NCBI GenBank assembly: GCA_947493165.1
Contig: CANLPY010000001.1
Span: 1,302,001 to 1,366,000, forward strand
Origin: an uncultured Erythrobacter sp.
GTDB lineage: Bacteria; Pseudomonadota; Alphaproteobacteria; Sphingomonadales; Sphingomonadaceae
Direction: 5' to 3'
DNA length: 64,000 nt
The notes beneath the pieces are model-generated. The model did not search any database, was not told the DNA's origin, and saw only the letters and a list, made by a program, of their open reading frames with translations. Position numbers and translations under genes: made by a program. The first letter of the stretch is position 1. Every line of letters starts with the position of its first letter. Shown in pieces: positions 17,718-26,653 of the stretch.

Positions 17718-18422
17718 CTATTCAGGCGCGCCGCCAGAGCCCTTTTCATCGTCGTTCGAATCGCCTTCAGGGCGCGTCTCAAACACTTTGTCGACTAAAC
17801 CAAACTTCTTGGCTTCGTCAGCTTCAAGGAAGGTGTCGCGATCCATCGCTTTTTCGATAACGTCGAGTTTCTGGCCGGTGTATTTCACATAGAGATCGTT
17901 CATGCGCTTTTTGATCCGAAGGATTTCTTTCGCCTGAATCTCAATATCAGAAGCCATGCCGCGTGCACCGCCTGACGGCTGGTGAATCATAATCCGAGCG
18001 TTCGGCAGAGCTACACGCATACCGGGTTCGCCAGCTGCCAGCAGGAAACTGCCCATCGACGCTGCTTGCCCCATACATACCGTCGAAACGCGCGGTTTGA
18101 TGTATTGCATCGTATCGTGGATCGCCATGCCAGCCGTCACGACGCCGCCGGGCGAGTTGATATACATTGAAATCGGCTTTGAAGGGTTTTCGCTTTCAAG
18201 GAAGAGCAATTGCGCAGTGATGAGCGACGCCATGCCATCTTCCACTTGACCCGTAACAAAGACAATCCGTTCACGCAGAAGGCGTGAGAAAATGTCAAAG
18301 CTGCGTTCACCGCGGCTCGTCTGCTCAACCACCATCGGAACAAGAGCACCGGTTTCTGGATCGCGAGTGAATTGGCCTTGAGTGCCGTGAGTTTCGCCGG
18401 ATTTGCCGAACAGATCGATCAT
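17718..18422 (-). CDS. clpP: ATP-dependent Clp protease proteolytic subunit ClpP
   Basis: A 234-residue serine protease of the Clp family that assembles as a tetradecamer. Catalytic residues: Ser in [14 protein letters not shown], His in [13 protein letters not shown], and Asp in [12 protein letters not shown]. The N-terminal segment and the C-terminal tail ([13 protein letters not shown]) are slightly longer than in E. coli. The usual alphaproteobacterial order tig-clpP-clpX is broken here by a chemoreceptor gene between tig and clpP. Confidence 0.97.
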   Translation of the reverse strand: MIDLFGKSGETHGTQGQFTRDPETGALVPMVVEQTSRGERSFDIFSRLLRERIVFVTGQVEDGMASLITAQLLFLESENPSKPISMYINSPGGVVTAGMAIHDTMQYIKPRVSTVCMGQAASMGSFLLAAGEPGMRVALPNARIMIHQPSGGARGMASDIEIQAKEILRIKKRMNDLYVKYTGQKLDVIEKAMDRDTFLEADEAKKFGLVDKVFETRPEGDSNDDEKGSGGAPE

Positions 18423-18631
18423 GTGGTGTTTGGTCCTTGCGTTAAATCGGTCCTGCTATTTCGGGCGCGCACCCCAAATGTTCAAGGGGATTAACCGTTT
18501 CCAGCGCCGCGAGCGGGGATATCTTGCAGAATTACGCCCGAAACACACGGCCAAACGCCACCAATTTGGTGTTTGTTGCGATCCACAATTGGGCACGCAA
18601 CGCCGCAGACCAGCTGGACCCGCATGCTAGG

Positions 18632-20374
18632 TCAGGCCTCGCGCACCTGCTCCAAGAATTCCGCGACCTGAGTCCGCAAGCGCTCTGATTGGTTGGACAT
18701 CGCCGCCGAGCTATCCAGCATTTGCGACGCAGTCGAGCCGGCCGCTAACGAAACTTTGCTGACATCATCAATAGTGGCACTAATCATCTGCGTGTTACGC
18801 GCCGCCATGTCGATACTACGCGCTAGACCCTGCCCGGCCACAGCCTGTTGATCGACGGCGCTGGCAATAGCTGTCGCGGTGGTTTCAAGCTCAATCACTT
18901 CGCTGCTGATCAGAGCCAGCGCAGAGGCGCTTTCGCCGGTCGAATTCTGCATTTCACGGATCAAGCCTTCAACCTCTTCGGTTGCTTTACCGGTTTGCGT
19001 AGCCAGCTCTTTCACTTCGCTAGCCACAACAGCAAAACCGCGGCCCGCCTCGCCGCCACGAGCGGCTTCGATTGATGCGTTCAGCGCCAGCAAGTTGGTC
19101 CGCTGAGCAATGCCGGCGATAACCTCAACGATTTGACTGATCTTGTCCGCAGCTTGGGTGAGACCAGCAATGGTCACATCGGCTTTTGCAGCCGCTTCAG
19201 ACGCCTTGCGAGCACGCTCAGACGAAGACGTCGCTTGGCTGCTGACCTCTGCGATCGACATGGCAAATTCATCTGTCGCTGATGCAGCGCCGGTGATGCC
19301 TTCTGAAGCCTGTTTGAGGCTTTCACTAGCACCGACGACCGTCTTGGAAGACCCTTCAACATTCTCAGCCAGCGCGCTCGCGGCCGAGTGCATTTGCCCA
19401 GAGGCCGCAGCCACTTCATTGGCGACATCACCAACGGTTTGTTCAAGGCTGTCCGCGATTGAGTGAATCATCGCGCGCTGCGCCTTATCTTGACGTTCGC
19501 GCTCTTCCTTCACTTCACGTTCGCGCTGCAATTCTTTTTCAAGGTCGAGTTGGGCCTGAACATGCACTTCGCTCTGCACCTCCCGAAGCACGGTCAGCGC
19601 TGCTGACAGAGTGCCGATTTCATCGGTGCGCTCTTTCGCAGGAATGTCGAGCTCAGTTTCTCCTGCAGCAATGCGTTCGCTTGCATCGCTGATCGCAGCA
19701 ATTGGTGCCACAATCTGCTTTGCAACAATACGCTTTCCCAAAAAGACCAGACCAAGCGCCAAAAGGACCCCTGCAACCAGAACCGCAATTATGATTTGGA
19801 TCTCATACAGCCCATCGCCGGAATAGGTTTGAACTTCTTGCGCAGCTTGCTCGCGAATCTCCGCGATTTTGTCCAAGGTCACATCGATCGCATCGTATTT
19901 TGGCCCAAGGAAAGATTCCTGATCGACCAGTTCGTCTGACGCTGATTGGATCTCACCGAGCATTACTGCGAATTGCTCAAGATCGGTGTTCAACTCACCA
20001 ACCTGCGAAGCATAGGTCTGACCTAGCTCAGCAGTAGCCAACGCCAATTCCGCATTCATGGCGATCGCGCTTTCCACATTAGCAACCGCCGACGTCATCA
20101 TTTCGGTCTCTCGCCCTCTTGAATGGTAGGCACCCATCTGACCTTTGGCGACATTGACCGTTCGGTCCATACTGGCGGTGAGAAATGCGACGGTATTAAA
20201 GTCTGCAAGCGTGTTGGAGCGTTGCTCAAAACGGAGTGCCCCGATCGTGGCGAGGGTTCCCAAAACCAAAACTAGGAGTGCGAAAAGGTTAAACACCCGC
20301 CCTACTTGAGCGCCAATTGAGCCGCGTTCGAGGATCCCGTCCAATCGCGCTAAAGCCATGAATTTTTTCGTCAT
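18632..20374 (-). CDS. Methyl-accepting chemotaxis protein
   Basis: A 580-residue transmembrane chemoreceptor. Transmembrane helix 1 is near residues 25-50, a helical periplasmic sensor domain of about 145 residues follows, and helix 2 ([20 protein letters not shown]) leads into a HAMP domain ([19 protein letters not shown]). The cytoplasmic signalling hairpin tip has the conserved [19 protein letters not shown] and [15 protein letters not shown] charged coiled coil ([20 protein letters not shown]) joins HAMP to the signalling part. No other chemotaxis or flagellar gene is in the window. Its position between tig and clpP suggests an insertion into an otherwise conserved cluster. Confidence 0.93.
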   Translation of the reverse strand: MTKKFMALARLDGILERGSIGAQVGRVFNLFALLVLVLGTLATIGALRFEQRSNTLADFNTVAFLTASMDRTVNVAKGQMGAYHSRGRETEMMTSAVANVESAIAMNAELALATAELGQTYASQVGELNTDLEQFAVMLGEIQSASDELVDQESFLGPKYDAIDVTLDKIAEIREQAAQEVQTYSGDGLYEIQIIIAVLVAGVLLALGLVFLGKRIVAKQIVAPIAAISDASERIAAGETELDIPAKERTDEIGTLSAALTVLREVQSEVHVQAQLDLEKELQREREVKEERERQDKAQRAMIHSIADSLEQTVGDVANEVAAASGQMHSAASALAENVEGSSKTVVGASESLKQASEGITGAASATDEFAMSIAEVSSQATSSSERARKASEAAAKADVTIAGLTQAADKISQIVEVIAGIAQRTNLLALNASIEAARGGEAGRGFAVVASEVKELATQTGKATEEVEGLIREMQNSTGESASALALISSEVIELETTATAIASAVDQQAVAGQGLARSIDMAARNTQMISATIDDVSKVSLAAGSTASQMLDSSAAMSNQSERLRTQVAEFLEQVREA

Positions 20375-20524
20375 TTAAAGATCGCCCACTTCCTCAGATG
20401 CAAGCTTTGCGCTGCATCCCCCACGTATTTTGTCTTAGGTTGTCAATAGGGGTAGGCGAGCATGGTTAAAGACAGGTTATCTGTGCAGGATCGGTATCGG
20501 GATGGTTACTGGCTTGGCGGCACG

Positions 20525-20564
20525 AAAAGGCAAAACCGCGAGCCCTTTGGGGGACCCGCGGTTT
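20525..20564 (-). terminator. Terminator of tig
   Basis: On the minus strand AAACCGCGGGTCCC pairs with GGGCTCGCGGTTT and is followed by TTGCCTTTT. It is 54 bases after the tig stop codon. Confidence 0.75.
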
Positions 20565-20617
20565 CAATCGTCGCTGTAAAGTAAAGGCACTGCGCCAAGC
20601 GCGCGTGCCAGCTTGGC

Positions 20618-22225
20618 TTACTTTGTTGTCGGCTTCTTCGCTGGCGCTTTCTTGGCGGCAGGCTTCTTAGCCGGAGCTTTCTTTGCCGCTGGCTTGGCCG
20701 CAGCCTTCTTTGCAGGCGCTTTCTTAGCTGCTGGCTTCTTCGCAGCCGGCTTCGCAGCGGCTTTCGCTGGAGTCTTCTTCGCCGGGGCTTTTTTAGCGGG
20801 TTCTTTCTTTGCCGCTGGTTTCTTGGCTGGAGCTTTCTTGGCAGCAGCTTTCTTCGCCGGAGTCTTTTTCTTGGCGGCTGGCTTGGCTTGCGCCTCCTCA
20901 TCCGCTTCAATCGCAGCTTGCAGTTCTTCCTGGGTCACTTCGCGCTCTGTCACGTCGGCTTTGTCGAACAGGAAGTCGACAACCTTGTCCTCGTAAAGAG
21001 GTGCGCGCAGTTGAGCAGCAGCCATCAGGTCTTGCTGAATATACTGCATGAAGCGCTCGCGATCTTCCTCGCGATATTGCTGCGCCGCTTGCTGGATCAG
21101 CATTTGCATTTCTTGACCACTAACTTCGACGTTATTGGCTTGGCCAATTTCGCTCAACAGTAGGCCAAGGCGCACGCGGCGTTCAGCGATAGAACGATAT
21201 TCGTCCTTCTCCGATTCGAGCTGCTTGATCGCTTCATCTGGCTTATCTTCATTCAGCGCTTCTTGCTGAAGCTGCTTCCAAATCTGATCGAATTCAGCAT
21301 CAACCATATTTTGCGGAACCGCAAAATCGTGATCACCAGCAAGCTGATCAAGCAGTGAGCGCTTCATTTGCGTGCGCGTGAGGCCAGCGGTCTGCTGTTC
21401 CAACTGACCCTTCATGATCTCTTTCAGCTTATCGAGATCGTCGAGGCCAAGGCCTTTGGCGAATTCATCGTCGATCTTGGTGCCGGTTTCGACCTTCACT
21501 TGCTTGACCGTAATATCGAATGTCGCGTCTTGGCCTTTCAGGTTCTCTGCTGGGTAATCCTCTGGGAATGTAACCGTGATGGTCTTCTCATCGCCGGTTT
21601 TCGCGCCTGTCAGTTGCTCTTCAAAGCCAGGAATGAACTGGCCAGAGCCAATGACGAGCGCAGCGTCTTCGGCCTTGCCGCCTTCAAACTCAACGCCGTC
21701 AAGCTTGCCGACAAAGTCGATGATCAGTTGATCGCCGTCAGCTGCCTTCTTGGTTTTGGCAGCATCCTTATAGCTCTTGTTTTGACCGGCGAGCCCTTGC
21801 AACGCTTCTTCGATCTGTTCGTCTTTCACAGGAACGATCAGTTTTTCTAGCGTGAGGCCATCTGTGCTTGGTGCATCGATTTGCGGGAGCACTTCAAGCT
21901 CAACCGAAATCTGTGCGTCCTTGCCATCTTCATAGTCCTCATTGAGGTTTACCGCAGGCTGCATCGCTGGACGCAGTTCTTCGGACTTCATCAACTCATC
22001 AATCGAATCGCGAATCGTGTCGTTGAGAACCTGTCCGTGAAGCTGCTCACCATGCATTTTCTTGACAAGATTGGCCGGAACTTTGCCCGGACGGAAGCCT
22101 GGCATTTTGACCTGCGGGGCGACCTTTTTGATCTCAGCATCAATCTTATCAGCCAGTTCTGCGGCTGTAATAGTGATCTGATAGGCCCGCTTCAGGCCGT
22201 CATTTGTGGTTTGCTTGGTTTGCAT
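20618..22225 (-). CDS. tig: Trigger factor with long Lys/Ala/Pro-rich C-terminal tail
   Basis: A 535-residue ribosome-associated chaperone and peptidyl-prolyl isomerase. The ribosome-binding domain has PGFRPGKVPANLV (the GFRxGK signature), the FKBP-type domain covers about residues 160-245 (GDQLIIDFVGKLDGVEFEGG, FIPGFEEQL), and the C-terminal chaperone domain runs to about residue 445. Normal trigger factors end there. The remaining roughly 90 residues are tandem KKxPAKK/AAKK units with almost only Lys, Ala and Pro, resembling histone H1 or AlgP tails. The frame is continuous and the terminator follows, so the tail is genuinely part of the gene. The tail's role is unknown. Confidence 0.93.
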   Translation of the reverse strand: MQTKQTTNDGLKRAYQITITAAELADKIDAEIKKVAPQVKMPGFRPGKVPANLVKKMHGEQLHGQVLNDTIRDSIDELMKSEELRPAMQPAVNLNEDYEDGKDAQISVELEVLPQIDAPSTDGLTLEKLIVPVKDEQIEEALQGLAGQNKSYKDAAKTKKAADGDQLIIDFVGKLDGVEFEGGKAEDAALVIGSGQFIPGFEEQLTGAKTGDEKTITVTFPEDYPAENLKGQDATFDITVKQVKVETGTKIDDEFAKGLGLDDLDKLKEIMKGQLEQQTAGLTRTQMKRSLLDQLAGDHDFAVPQNMVDAEFDQIWKQLQQEALNEDKPDEAIKQLESEKDEYRSIAERRVRLGLLLSEIGQANNVEVSGQEMQMLIQQAAQQYREEDRERFMQYIQQDLMAAAQLRAPLYEDKVVDFLFDKADVTEREVTQEELQAAIEADEEAQAKPAAKKKTPAKKAAAKKAPAKKPAAKKEPAKKAPAKKTPAKAAAKPAAKKPAAKKAPAKKAAAKPAAKKAPAKKPAAKKAPAKKPTTK

Positions 22226-22327
22226 CGTAAAAACTGAAGCCTTCTCAACAATCTCGAAATTTCAGGTACTTGATGCCCCAAAGGGCTGACCTGAGAAACA
22301 CAAATCATCGCGCTTTGGCGCGAGGAC

Positions 22328-22412
22328 TGGTGCGGGCGAAGGGACTCGAACCCCCACATCTTGCGATACTGGTACCTAAAACCAGCGCGTCTACCAATTC
22401 CGCCACGCCCGC
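22328..22412 (-). tRNA. tRNA-Leu, anticodon UAG
   Basis: The minus-strand sequence GCGGGCGTGGCGGAATTGG... ends with TTCGAGTCCCTTCGCCCGCA and an encoded CCA. The acceptor stem GCGGGCG/CGCCCGC is perfect, the anticodon arm is CTGGT-TTTAGGT-ACCAG with anticodon TAG, and there is a long variable arm as in class II tRNAs. It lies about 100 bases upstream of tig on the same strand. Confidence 0.97.
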
Positions 22413-22545
22413 TTGATTTAACAAAGCCGCGCGAGAAACCGGAAAGGCTCCCCGCGCGTATTGCGCTCGCCTCTAGTCGCCTCGGCTGAAAAGGGCAAGC
22501 GCAAGACGCTTGTTTCATCGGCTCTGCACGACTAAGTGCGCGCAC

Positions 22546-22830
22546 ATGAGCGATACCGAACAAAACGACACCCCGCCCGATCACTTGGCTGTAAACCCGC
22601 GTAGCGCGGCTTTTGATGCTGAAGTGCTGCAACGCGGGATTGGCATTAAATTCAAAGACCGGGTCCGCACCGATATTGAGGAATATTGCATTTCTGAAGG
22701 TTGGGTGCGTGTGCAAGCCGGCAAAACTGTTGATCGCAAAGGCCAGCCGCTGACAATAAAGCTCACCGGTCCGGTTGAGGCGTGGTTTGAAGACTTGGGC
22801 GAAAATCCGCCAGTCGCAAAGAAGGGCTGA
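22546..22830 (+). CDS. DUF3297 family small protein
   Basis: A 94-residue soluble protein of a family common in alpha- and betaproteobacteria, function unknown. The core IGIKFKDRVRTDIEEYCISEGWVRVQAGK and the end LTGPVEAWFEDL are characteristic. The ATG at 22546 was chosen over an upstream in-frame start at 22510 because the family begins with the acidic DTPPDHLAVNPRS region. It precedes der by 52 bases on the same strand. Confidence 0.85.
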   Translation: MSDTEQNDTPPDHLAVNPRSAAFDAEVLQRGIGIKFKDRVRTDIEEYCISEGWVRVQAGKTVDRKGQPLTIKLTGPVEAWFEDLGENPPVAKKG

Positions 22831-22882
22831 CGGCGTCTCTTGCTTGCCAAGTGGCGGGTAAGGGGCCACTTGCACGAGAGAT

Positions 22883-24328
22883 ATGAAACCTCAGGTTATC
22901 ATCATTGGCCGGCCGAACGTCGGCAAATCGACCCTGTTCAACAGGCTGGTCGGCAAGAAGCTTGCGCTGGTTGATGATCAGCCGGGCGTAACGCGTGATC
23001 GCCGATTGGGCGATGCTGAGCTGGCGGGCCTTGAATTCACTATCGTTGATACTGCCGGGTGGGAAGATGAAGACCCGGAAAGCCTATCTGGCAGGATGCG
23101 GCAACAAACAGAAGTCAGTATCGAAGGCGCAGACGCGATCCTATTCGTGGTGGATGCGCGCGCGGGTCTGACCCCGCTTGATAATGAAATTGCCCGTTTT
23201 GTTCGTGAGCAGCGCGAGATTGAAGGCGACAAAGTGCCTGTCATCGTCGTCGCTAACAAAGCCGAGGGCAAGCAAGGCGAGGCGGGCGTGCTCGAAGCCT
23301 ATTCGCTCGGGATGGGCGATCCCGTTCCATTATCGGCTGAACATGGCGAAGGCGTTGCAGACTTGTTTGGTGCGCTGTTCCCAGTGATCGGCGACAAAGC
23401 TGACGCGATGAAGGAAACGGAAAAGTTCGCCGCAGAGGAAGATGACGAAGCGCCGCTAGGCCCTCTGAAGCTTGCAATCGTAGGCCGGCCAAATGCGGGC
23501 AAATCCACTCTCATCAACCGGATGCTGGGCGAGGATCGGCTGCTAACTGGTCCAGAAGCAGGGATCACCCGCGATTCGATTGCAATCGATTGGCTTTGGA
23601 CGGACCCCGATTCCAATGAAGAGCGCGAAATCCGCCTGATCGACACCGCAGGAATGCGCAAAAAGCGCAATGTGGTTGAGAAGCTGGAAAAGCTCTCCGT
23701 CGCAGACGCACGCCGCGCGGTCGATTTTGCTGAGGTCGTGGTGCTGTTGCTTGATGCGACGCAGGGGCTTGAACACCAAGACCTCAAGATTGCCAGCATG
23801 TGCCTTGAAGAAGGCCGCGCGCTTATGATCGCCATTAATAAGTGGGACATCGCCGAAGACCCAAGCGGGCTATTCAATGGCATTCGCCGCGCGCTCGATG
23901 ATGGCCTTGCGCAAGTTCGCGGCCTTCCGCTGTTTGCGGTGTCCGCCAAGACCGGCAAAGGCCTCGACACAATGCTCAGCGCGGCTTTCGAAATTCGCGA
24001 AAGCTGGTCAAAGCGTGTGCCTACAGCTGCGCTAAACCGCTGGTTTGATGATGCGCTTGCCAATAACCCGCCGCCTGCGCCAAAGGGCCGCCGGGTGAAG
24101 CTGCGCTATATTACGCAGGTTGGCACCCGCCCTCCTCGGTTCGTGGTGTTTGGATCGCGGCTTGAAGCACTCCCGAAAAGCTATGAGCGGTATTTGATCA
24201 ATGGCATTCGTTCAAAGCTGGGCTTTGATGCTGTGCCAGTACGCGTGACATTAAAAAGTCCGAAGAACCCTTACAACGCCAATAGAGGCGGAGGGGGCAA
24301 TTATTCGAGCGGCAGCGGAGACAGGTAG
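22883..24328 (+). CDS. der: Ribosome biogenesis GTPase Der (EngA)
   Basis: A 481-residue protein with two consecutive GTPase domains and a C-terminal KH-like domain, required for 50S subunit assembly. G1 motifs are GRPNVGKST (residue about 8) and GRPNAGKST (about 200); G3 motifs are DTAGWED and DTAGMRKK; G4 motifs are NKAEG and NKWD. The C-terminus is Gly/Ser/Asn-rich (NRGGGGNYSSGSGDR). Its stop overlaps the DUF2721 start by one base. Confidence 0.97.
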   Translation: MKPQVIIIGRPNVGKSTLFNRLVGKKLALVDDQPGVTRDRRLGDAELAGLEFTIVDTAGWEDEDPESLSGRMRQQTEVSIEGADAILFVVDARAGLTPLDNEIARFVREQREIEGDKVPVIVVANKAEGKQGEAGVLEAYSLGMGDPVPLSAEHGEGVADLFGALFPVIGDKADAMKETEKFAAEEDDEAPLGPLKLAIVGRPNAGKSTLINRMLGEDRLLTGPEAGITRDSIAIDWLWTDPDSNEEREIRLIDTAGMRKKRNVVEKLEKLSVADARRAVDFAEVVVLLLDATQGLEHQDLKIASMCLEEGRALMIAINKWDIAEDPSGLFNGIRRALDDGLAQVRGLPLFAVSAKTGKGLDTMLSAAFEIRESWSKRVPTAALNRWFDDALANNPPPAPKGRRVKLRYITQVGTRPPRFVVFGSRLEALPKSYERYLINGIRSKLGFDAVPVRVTLKSPKNPYNANRGGGGNYSSGSGDR

Positions 24329-24798
24329 TGTTGCTCGATTTGCTTCTCCCGATAGACGTTGCTGGTGATCTAATCGAGCGCACAGCGAGTACGCCTGCCG
24401 TTCTGCAGGCGATGCAATTGAGCCTTGCACCCGTGTTTCTGCTGGTCGGTATCGGCAGCATCATGAATGTGATGATGGCACGGCTGATCTGGGTTGCTGG
24501 GCGGATAGAGCGGCTAGACGATCAGCTTGGACGAGGATCGGGAACACCCGCCACGCCTGAGCTGGCATGGCTAAGGGACCGGCAAAAGCTAGCTAGGCGC
24601 GCCATCATGTTCTCTACCGCAGCGGCGGTCATCATCAGCCTGGTCATCGCGCTGCTGTTCGCCTCCACCTATGTTGAGGCAAAACTGGGAACCGCAATCA
24701 CGGTTTTGTGGATCGCCACGGTTGGCTGCCTGATAACCGCGCTGGTGTTCTTTTTTCGAGAGACCTTGCTCGCCTCGCGCGGTTTGGAAGAACGTTAA
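24328..24798 (+). CDS. DUF2721 family membrane protein
   Basis: A 156-residue protein with three predicted transmembrane helices: LSLAPVFLLVGIGSIMNVMMARL near the start and two at residues about 90-150. The conserved RxxWVAGRIERLDD follows helix 1, as in DUF2721 proteins, whose role is unknown. It starts with GTG overlapping the der stop, so it is co-translated with der. Confidence 0.82.
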   Translation: MLLDLLLPIDVAGDLIERTASTPAVLQAMQLSLAPVFLLVGIGSIMNVMMARLIWVAGRIERLDDQLGRGSGTPATPELAWLRDRQKLARRAIMFSTAAAVIISLVIALLFASTYVEAKLGTAITVLWIATVGCLITALVFFFRETLLASRGLEER

Positions 24799-24809
24799 TC
24801 GCGCAACGA

Positions 24810-24850
24810 AAGAGGGCGGAACAATTGTCGATGCCCCGCCCTCATTTATT
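24810..24850 (+). terminator. Terminator after the der operon
   Basis: GAGGGCGG and CCGCCCTC form an eight-base stem with a 17-base loop followed by ATTTATT. Confidence 0.6.
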
Positions 24851-24881
24851 AAGCCGTGCAAAGCGCCGGACGGTCTGTTCA

Positions 24882-25346
24882 CTAGTCCAGCAGATTGACT
24901 CTGCGCAGCATGTACGTGCCTTGGATCTTACGGATCTTATTGTAGAGTTCTAATACGGTCGTGTTGCCACGGTCGATATTAGCCTTACCGTACGCATCGA
25001 GGAAGGCCATATACCGTTCCTTACTCGGAGCGAGCATTTCGGTGCTTGGAAAACTGACAACCAGAACCATGTTGAATTCGTTTTCGCCATACGGAACACC
25101 GTAGATCCAAAAATTATTGATATAACCAAGGTCTTTCTGGATTTGGTTTGCCGCGACCCAAGTGCTCTTGAGGCCTTCTAGGTAAGTCTCAAACTGTCCC
25201 TCATCGACCTTCACCAATGTCATCTCGACTACATCTGTTGCTGGTTCATAATTCTCATATATCTCCATCTGCGCATGCGCTGGAGACGATACGGCCAATG
25301 CAGCCGCCGCGAATGAGAACCCAATTGTAGTAAGTAAACGCTTCAT
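24882..25346 (-). CDS. Secreted protein of unknown function
   Basis: A 154-residue protein with a Sec signal peptide (MKRLLTTIGFSFAAAALAVSSPAHAQ). The mature part (VVEMTLVKVDEGQFETYLEGLKSTW, FWIYGVPYGENEFNMVLVVSF) looks like a small alpha/beta, possibly dimeric alpha-beta barrel fold with the spacing seen in NIPSNAP/ABM-like proteins, but that is a guess. The ATG at 25346 follows TTGGAG and puts the signal peptide at the N-terminus. Confidence 0.65.
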   Translation of the reverse strand: MKRLLTTIGFSFAAAALAVSSPAHAQMEIYENYEPATDVVEMTLVKVDEGQFETYLEGLKSTWVAANQIQKDLGYINNFWIYGVPYGENEFNMVLVVSFPSTEMLAPSKERYMAFLDAYGKANIDRGNTTVLELYNKIRKIQGTYMLRRVNLLD

Positions 25347-25525
25347 AGAAAACTCCAATGTCTAGGGTGAATGCGACCCCTTCGTTTGGAGAACGTGCGA
25401 ACCTATGAATTAATTCTTCTTATCGCCCCCGCTGTTGCGATGGATGGGCGCGGCGACGCGTAAAGTCAAAGTGTTGGCGCCGCCATTTGTAGAAACGCGA
25501 CAAAGCCGGAAATGCGGCGGGAATT

Positions 25526-25557
25526 GAAAAGGGCGAGGCATCGCTGCCCCGCCCTTC
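25526..25557 (-). terminator. Terminator of bfr
   Basis: On the minus strand AAGGGCGGGGC and GCCTCGCCCTT pair around AGCGAT and are followed by TTC. It is 26 bases after the bfr stop. Confidence 0.65.
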
Positions 25558-25582
25558 GCGAAATCATCATAGATGAAGTTTG

Positions 25583-26074
25583 CTAGCCTTCGCCGCCTTC
25601 GCCAGCGGCCTTGCTTTGCAATTGCACATAGTTCTGAAGGCCCATGTTGTTTATCATGTCGAACTGCGTTTCGAGGAAGTCGACATGCTCCTCTTCGGCC
25701 GCGAGGATATCCTCGAACAATTGACCCGAGGCAAAGTCTTTAATCGAATTGGCGTATTCTGCGGCATCGCGCAGCAGCGGAATCGCGTCTTCTTCCAGCG
25801 CCATGTCAGCTTTGAGGATTTCCTCAACCGTTTCGCCCACACGCAGATTGTGGATCGCCTGAAAGTTCGGCAGGCCGTTCAGGAACAGGATGCGTGCTGC
25901 CAATTGGTCAGCATGTTCCATTTCTTCGATGGATTCCTTGCGCTCATACGCGGCAAGTTTAGTCACGCCCCAATCATCCAAAACACGGTAATGCAACCAA
26001 TATTGATTGATTGCGGTCAGCTCATTGGTGAGAGCCTTATTGAGGAATTCGATGACTTTTGGATCGCCCTTCAT
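25583..26074 (-). CDS. bfr: Bacterioferritin
   Basis: A 163-residue haem-containing iron-storage ferritin forming a 24-mer. The diiron ligands are Glu18, Glu51, His54, Glu94, Glu127 and His130, judged against the E. coli pattern, and Met52 (SIEEMEHAD) is the haem ligand. It ends in an EGGEG tail. The ATG at 26074 follows CAAGGAGTATCCCCC; a longer frame to 26140 lacks similarity. It lies downstream of the ferredoxin gene bfd on the same strand. Confidence 0.96.
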   Translation of the reverse strand: MKGDPKVIEFLNKALTNELTAINQYWLHYRVLDDWGVTKLAAYERKESIEEMEHADQLAARILFLNGLPNFQAIHNLRVGETVEEILKADMALEEDAIPLLRDAAEYANSIKDFASGQLFEDILAAEEEHVDFLETQFDMINNMGLQNYVQLQSKAAGEGGEG

Positions 26075-26234
26075 GGGGGATACTCCTTGATTTGCTCTGC
26101 GCGTAGCGGCGCATGATGCGGCGGTGACTATGCCGGTCATATGCGCGCAATCCCCTCGCCTTTCAAGTCAAGGGACGGGAAAACATCAAATAAATCAGTT
26201 GTTTGCGAGGCGTTCGCAGTAGCGCGATCTTAGT

Positions 26235-26438
26235 TCAGATTGCGAGTTCTTTGCAACAAGGATGGGCGTTAGCTAGCCCGCGTTCCTCATCCAGAATTTT
26301 ACCAGCCTTCACAAGGCATTGGCCGCAATTGGGCCGCTTACCCAAAGTCGCATAGACCGATTCTGCATCGCCGCCAGTGCTTGCTGCTACCTGGCGCAGG
26401 TCAGTTTCGCGGATCGCATTGCAGATACAGATGTACAT
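26235..26438 (-). CDS. bfd: Bacterioferritin-associated [2Fe-2S] ferredoxin
   Basis: A 67-residue BFD-like protein. The four cluster Cys follow the family spacing: MYICICNAI (Cys4, Cys6) and RPNCGQCLVKAG (Cys38, Cys41). Bfd delivers electrons to the haem of Bfr so that stored iron is released, and it is normally induced under iron limitation. The Fur-like box 43-64 bases upstream supports this. The C-terminal HPCCKELAI has two extra Cys. Confidence 0.92.
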   Translation of the reverse strand: MYICICNAIRETDLRQVAASTGGDAESVYATLGKRPNCGQCLVKAGKILDEERGLANAHPCCKELAI

Positions 26439-26463
26439 AGCGCTTCAGAATCACTCCTGCGAA

Positions 26464-26505
26464 TCAATTGCAAAAGCAACTTATGCGAATTATTCTCAAT
26501 TGCAA
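26464..26505 (-). promoter_or_regulatory. Fur/Irr-like iron box and flanking direct repeat upstream of bfd
   Basis: On the minus strand TTGAGAATAATTCGCATAA (26499-26481) resembles the classical Fur recognition pattern built on GAGAATAATTC. The 10-base word TCAATTGCAA occurs twice on the plus strand (26464-26473 and 26496-26505), 32 bases apart, about three helical turns. Confidence 0.5.
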
Positions 26506-26580
26506 GTGATGTGTTTTGTTTTGACCCTCAAGCGCCGGGCGTTGGACATCCGTCCACCTTGGCTCCCCTCGCATAAGCTC

Positions 26581-26615
26581 GGACGGCCAGTCGGCCTTGC
26601 GGTCGCTTTCGCGAC
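26581..26615 (-). repeat. Second copy of the two-hairpin REP-like element
   Basis: On the minus strand GTCGC-GAAA-GCGAC is followed by CGCAA and GGCC-GACT-GGCC. The part CGACCGCAAGGCCGACTGGCCGTCC corresponds to 4611-4636, where the second stem is GGGC-GACT-GCCC, so paired bases differ but pairing is kept. It sits between bfd and the DUF418 gene. Confidence 0.5.
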
Positions 26616-26653
26616 TGAACTTCACTTCTTTTTTGCAGCAATGCTCAACAAAA

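Noticed and set aside
20506..20910. Arg/Lys/Gln-rich frame inside the trigger factor tail
   Set aside because: It is the alternate-frame reading of the Lys/Ala codon repeats; it has no domain and lies entirely within tig and its terminator.
22328..22412. tRNA-Leu as a phage or island attachment site
   Set aside because: No integrase gene or direct repeat of the tRNA end is seen in the flanking 10 kb on either side.
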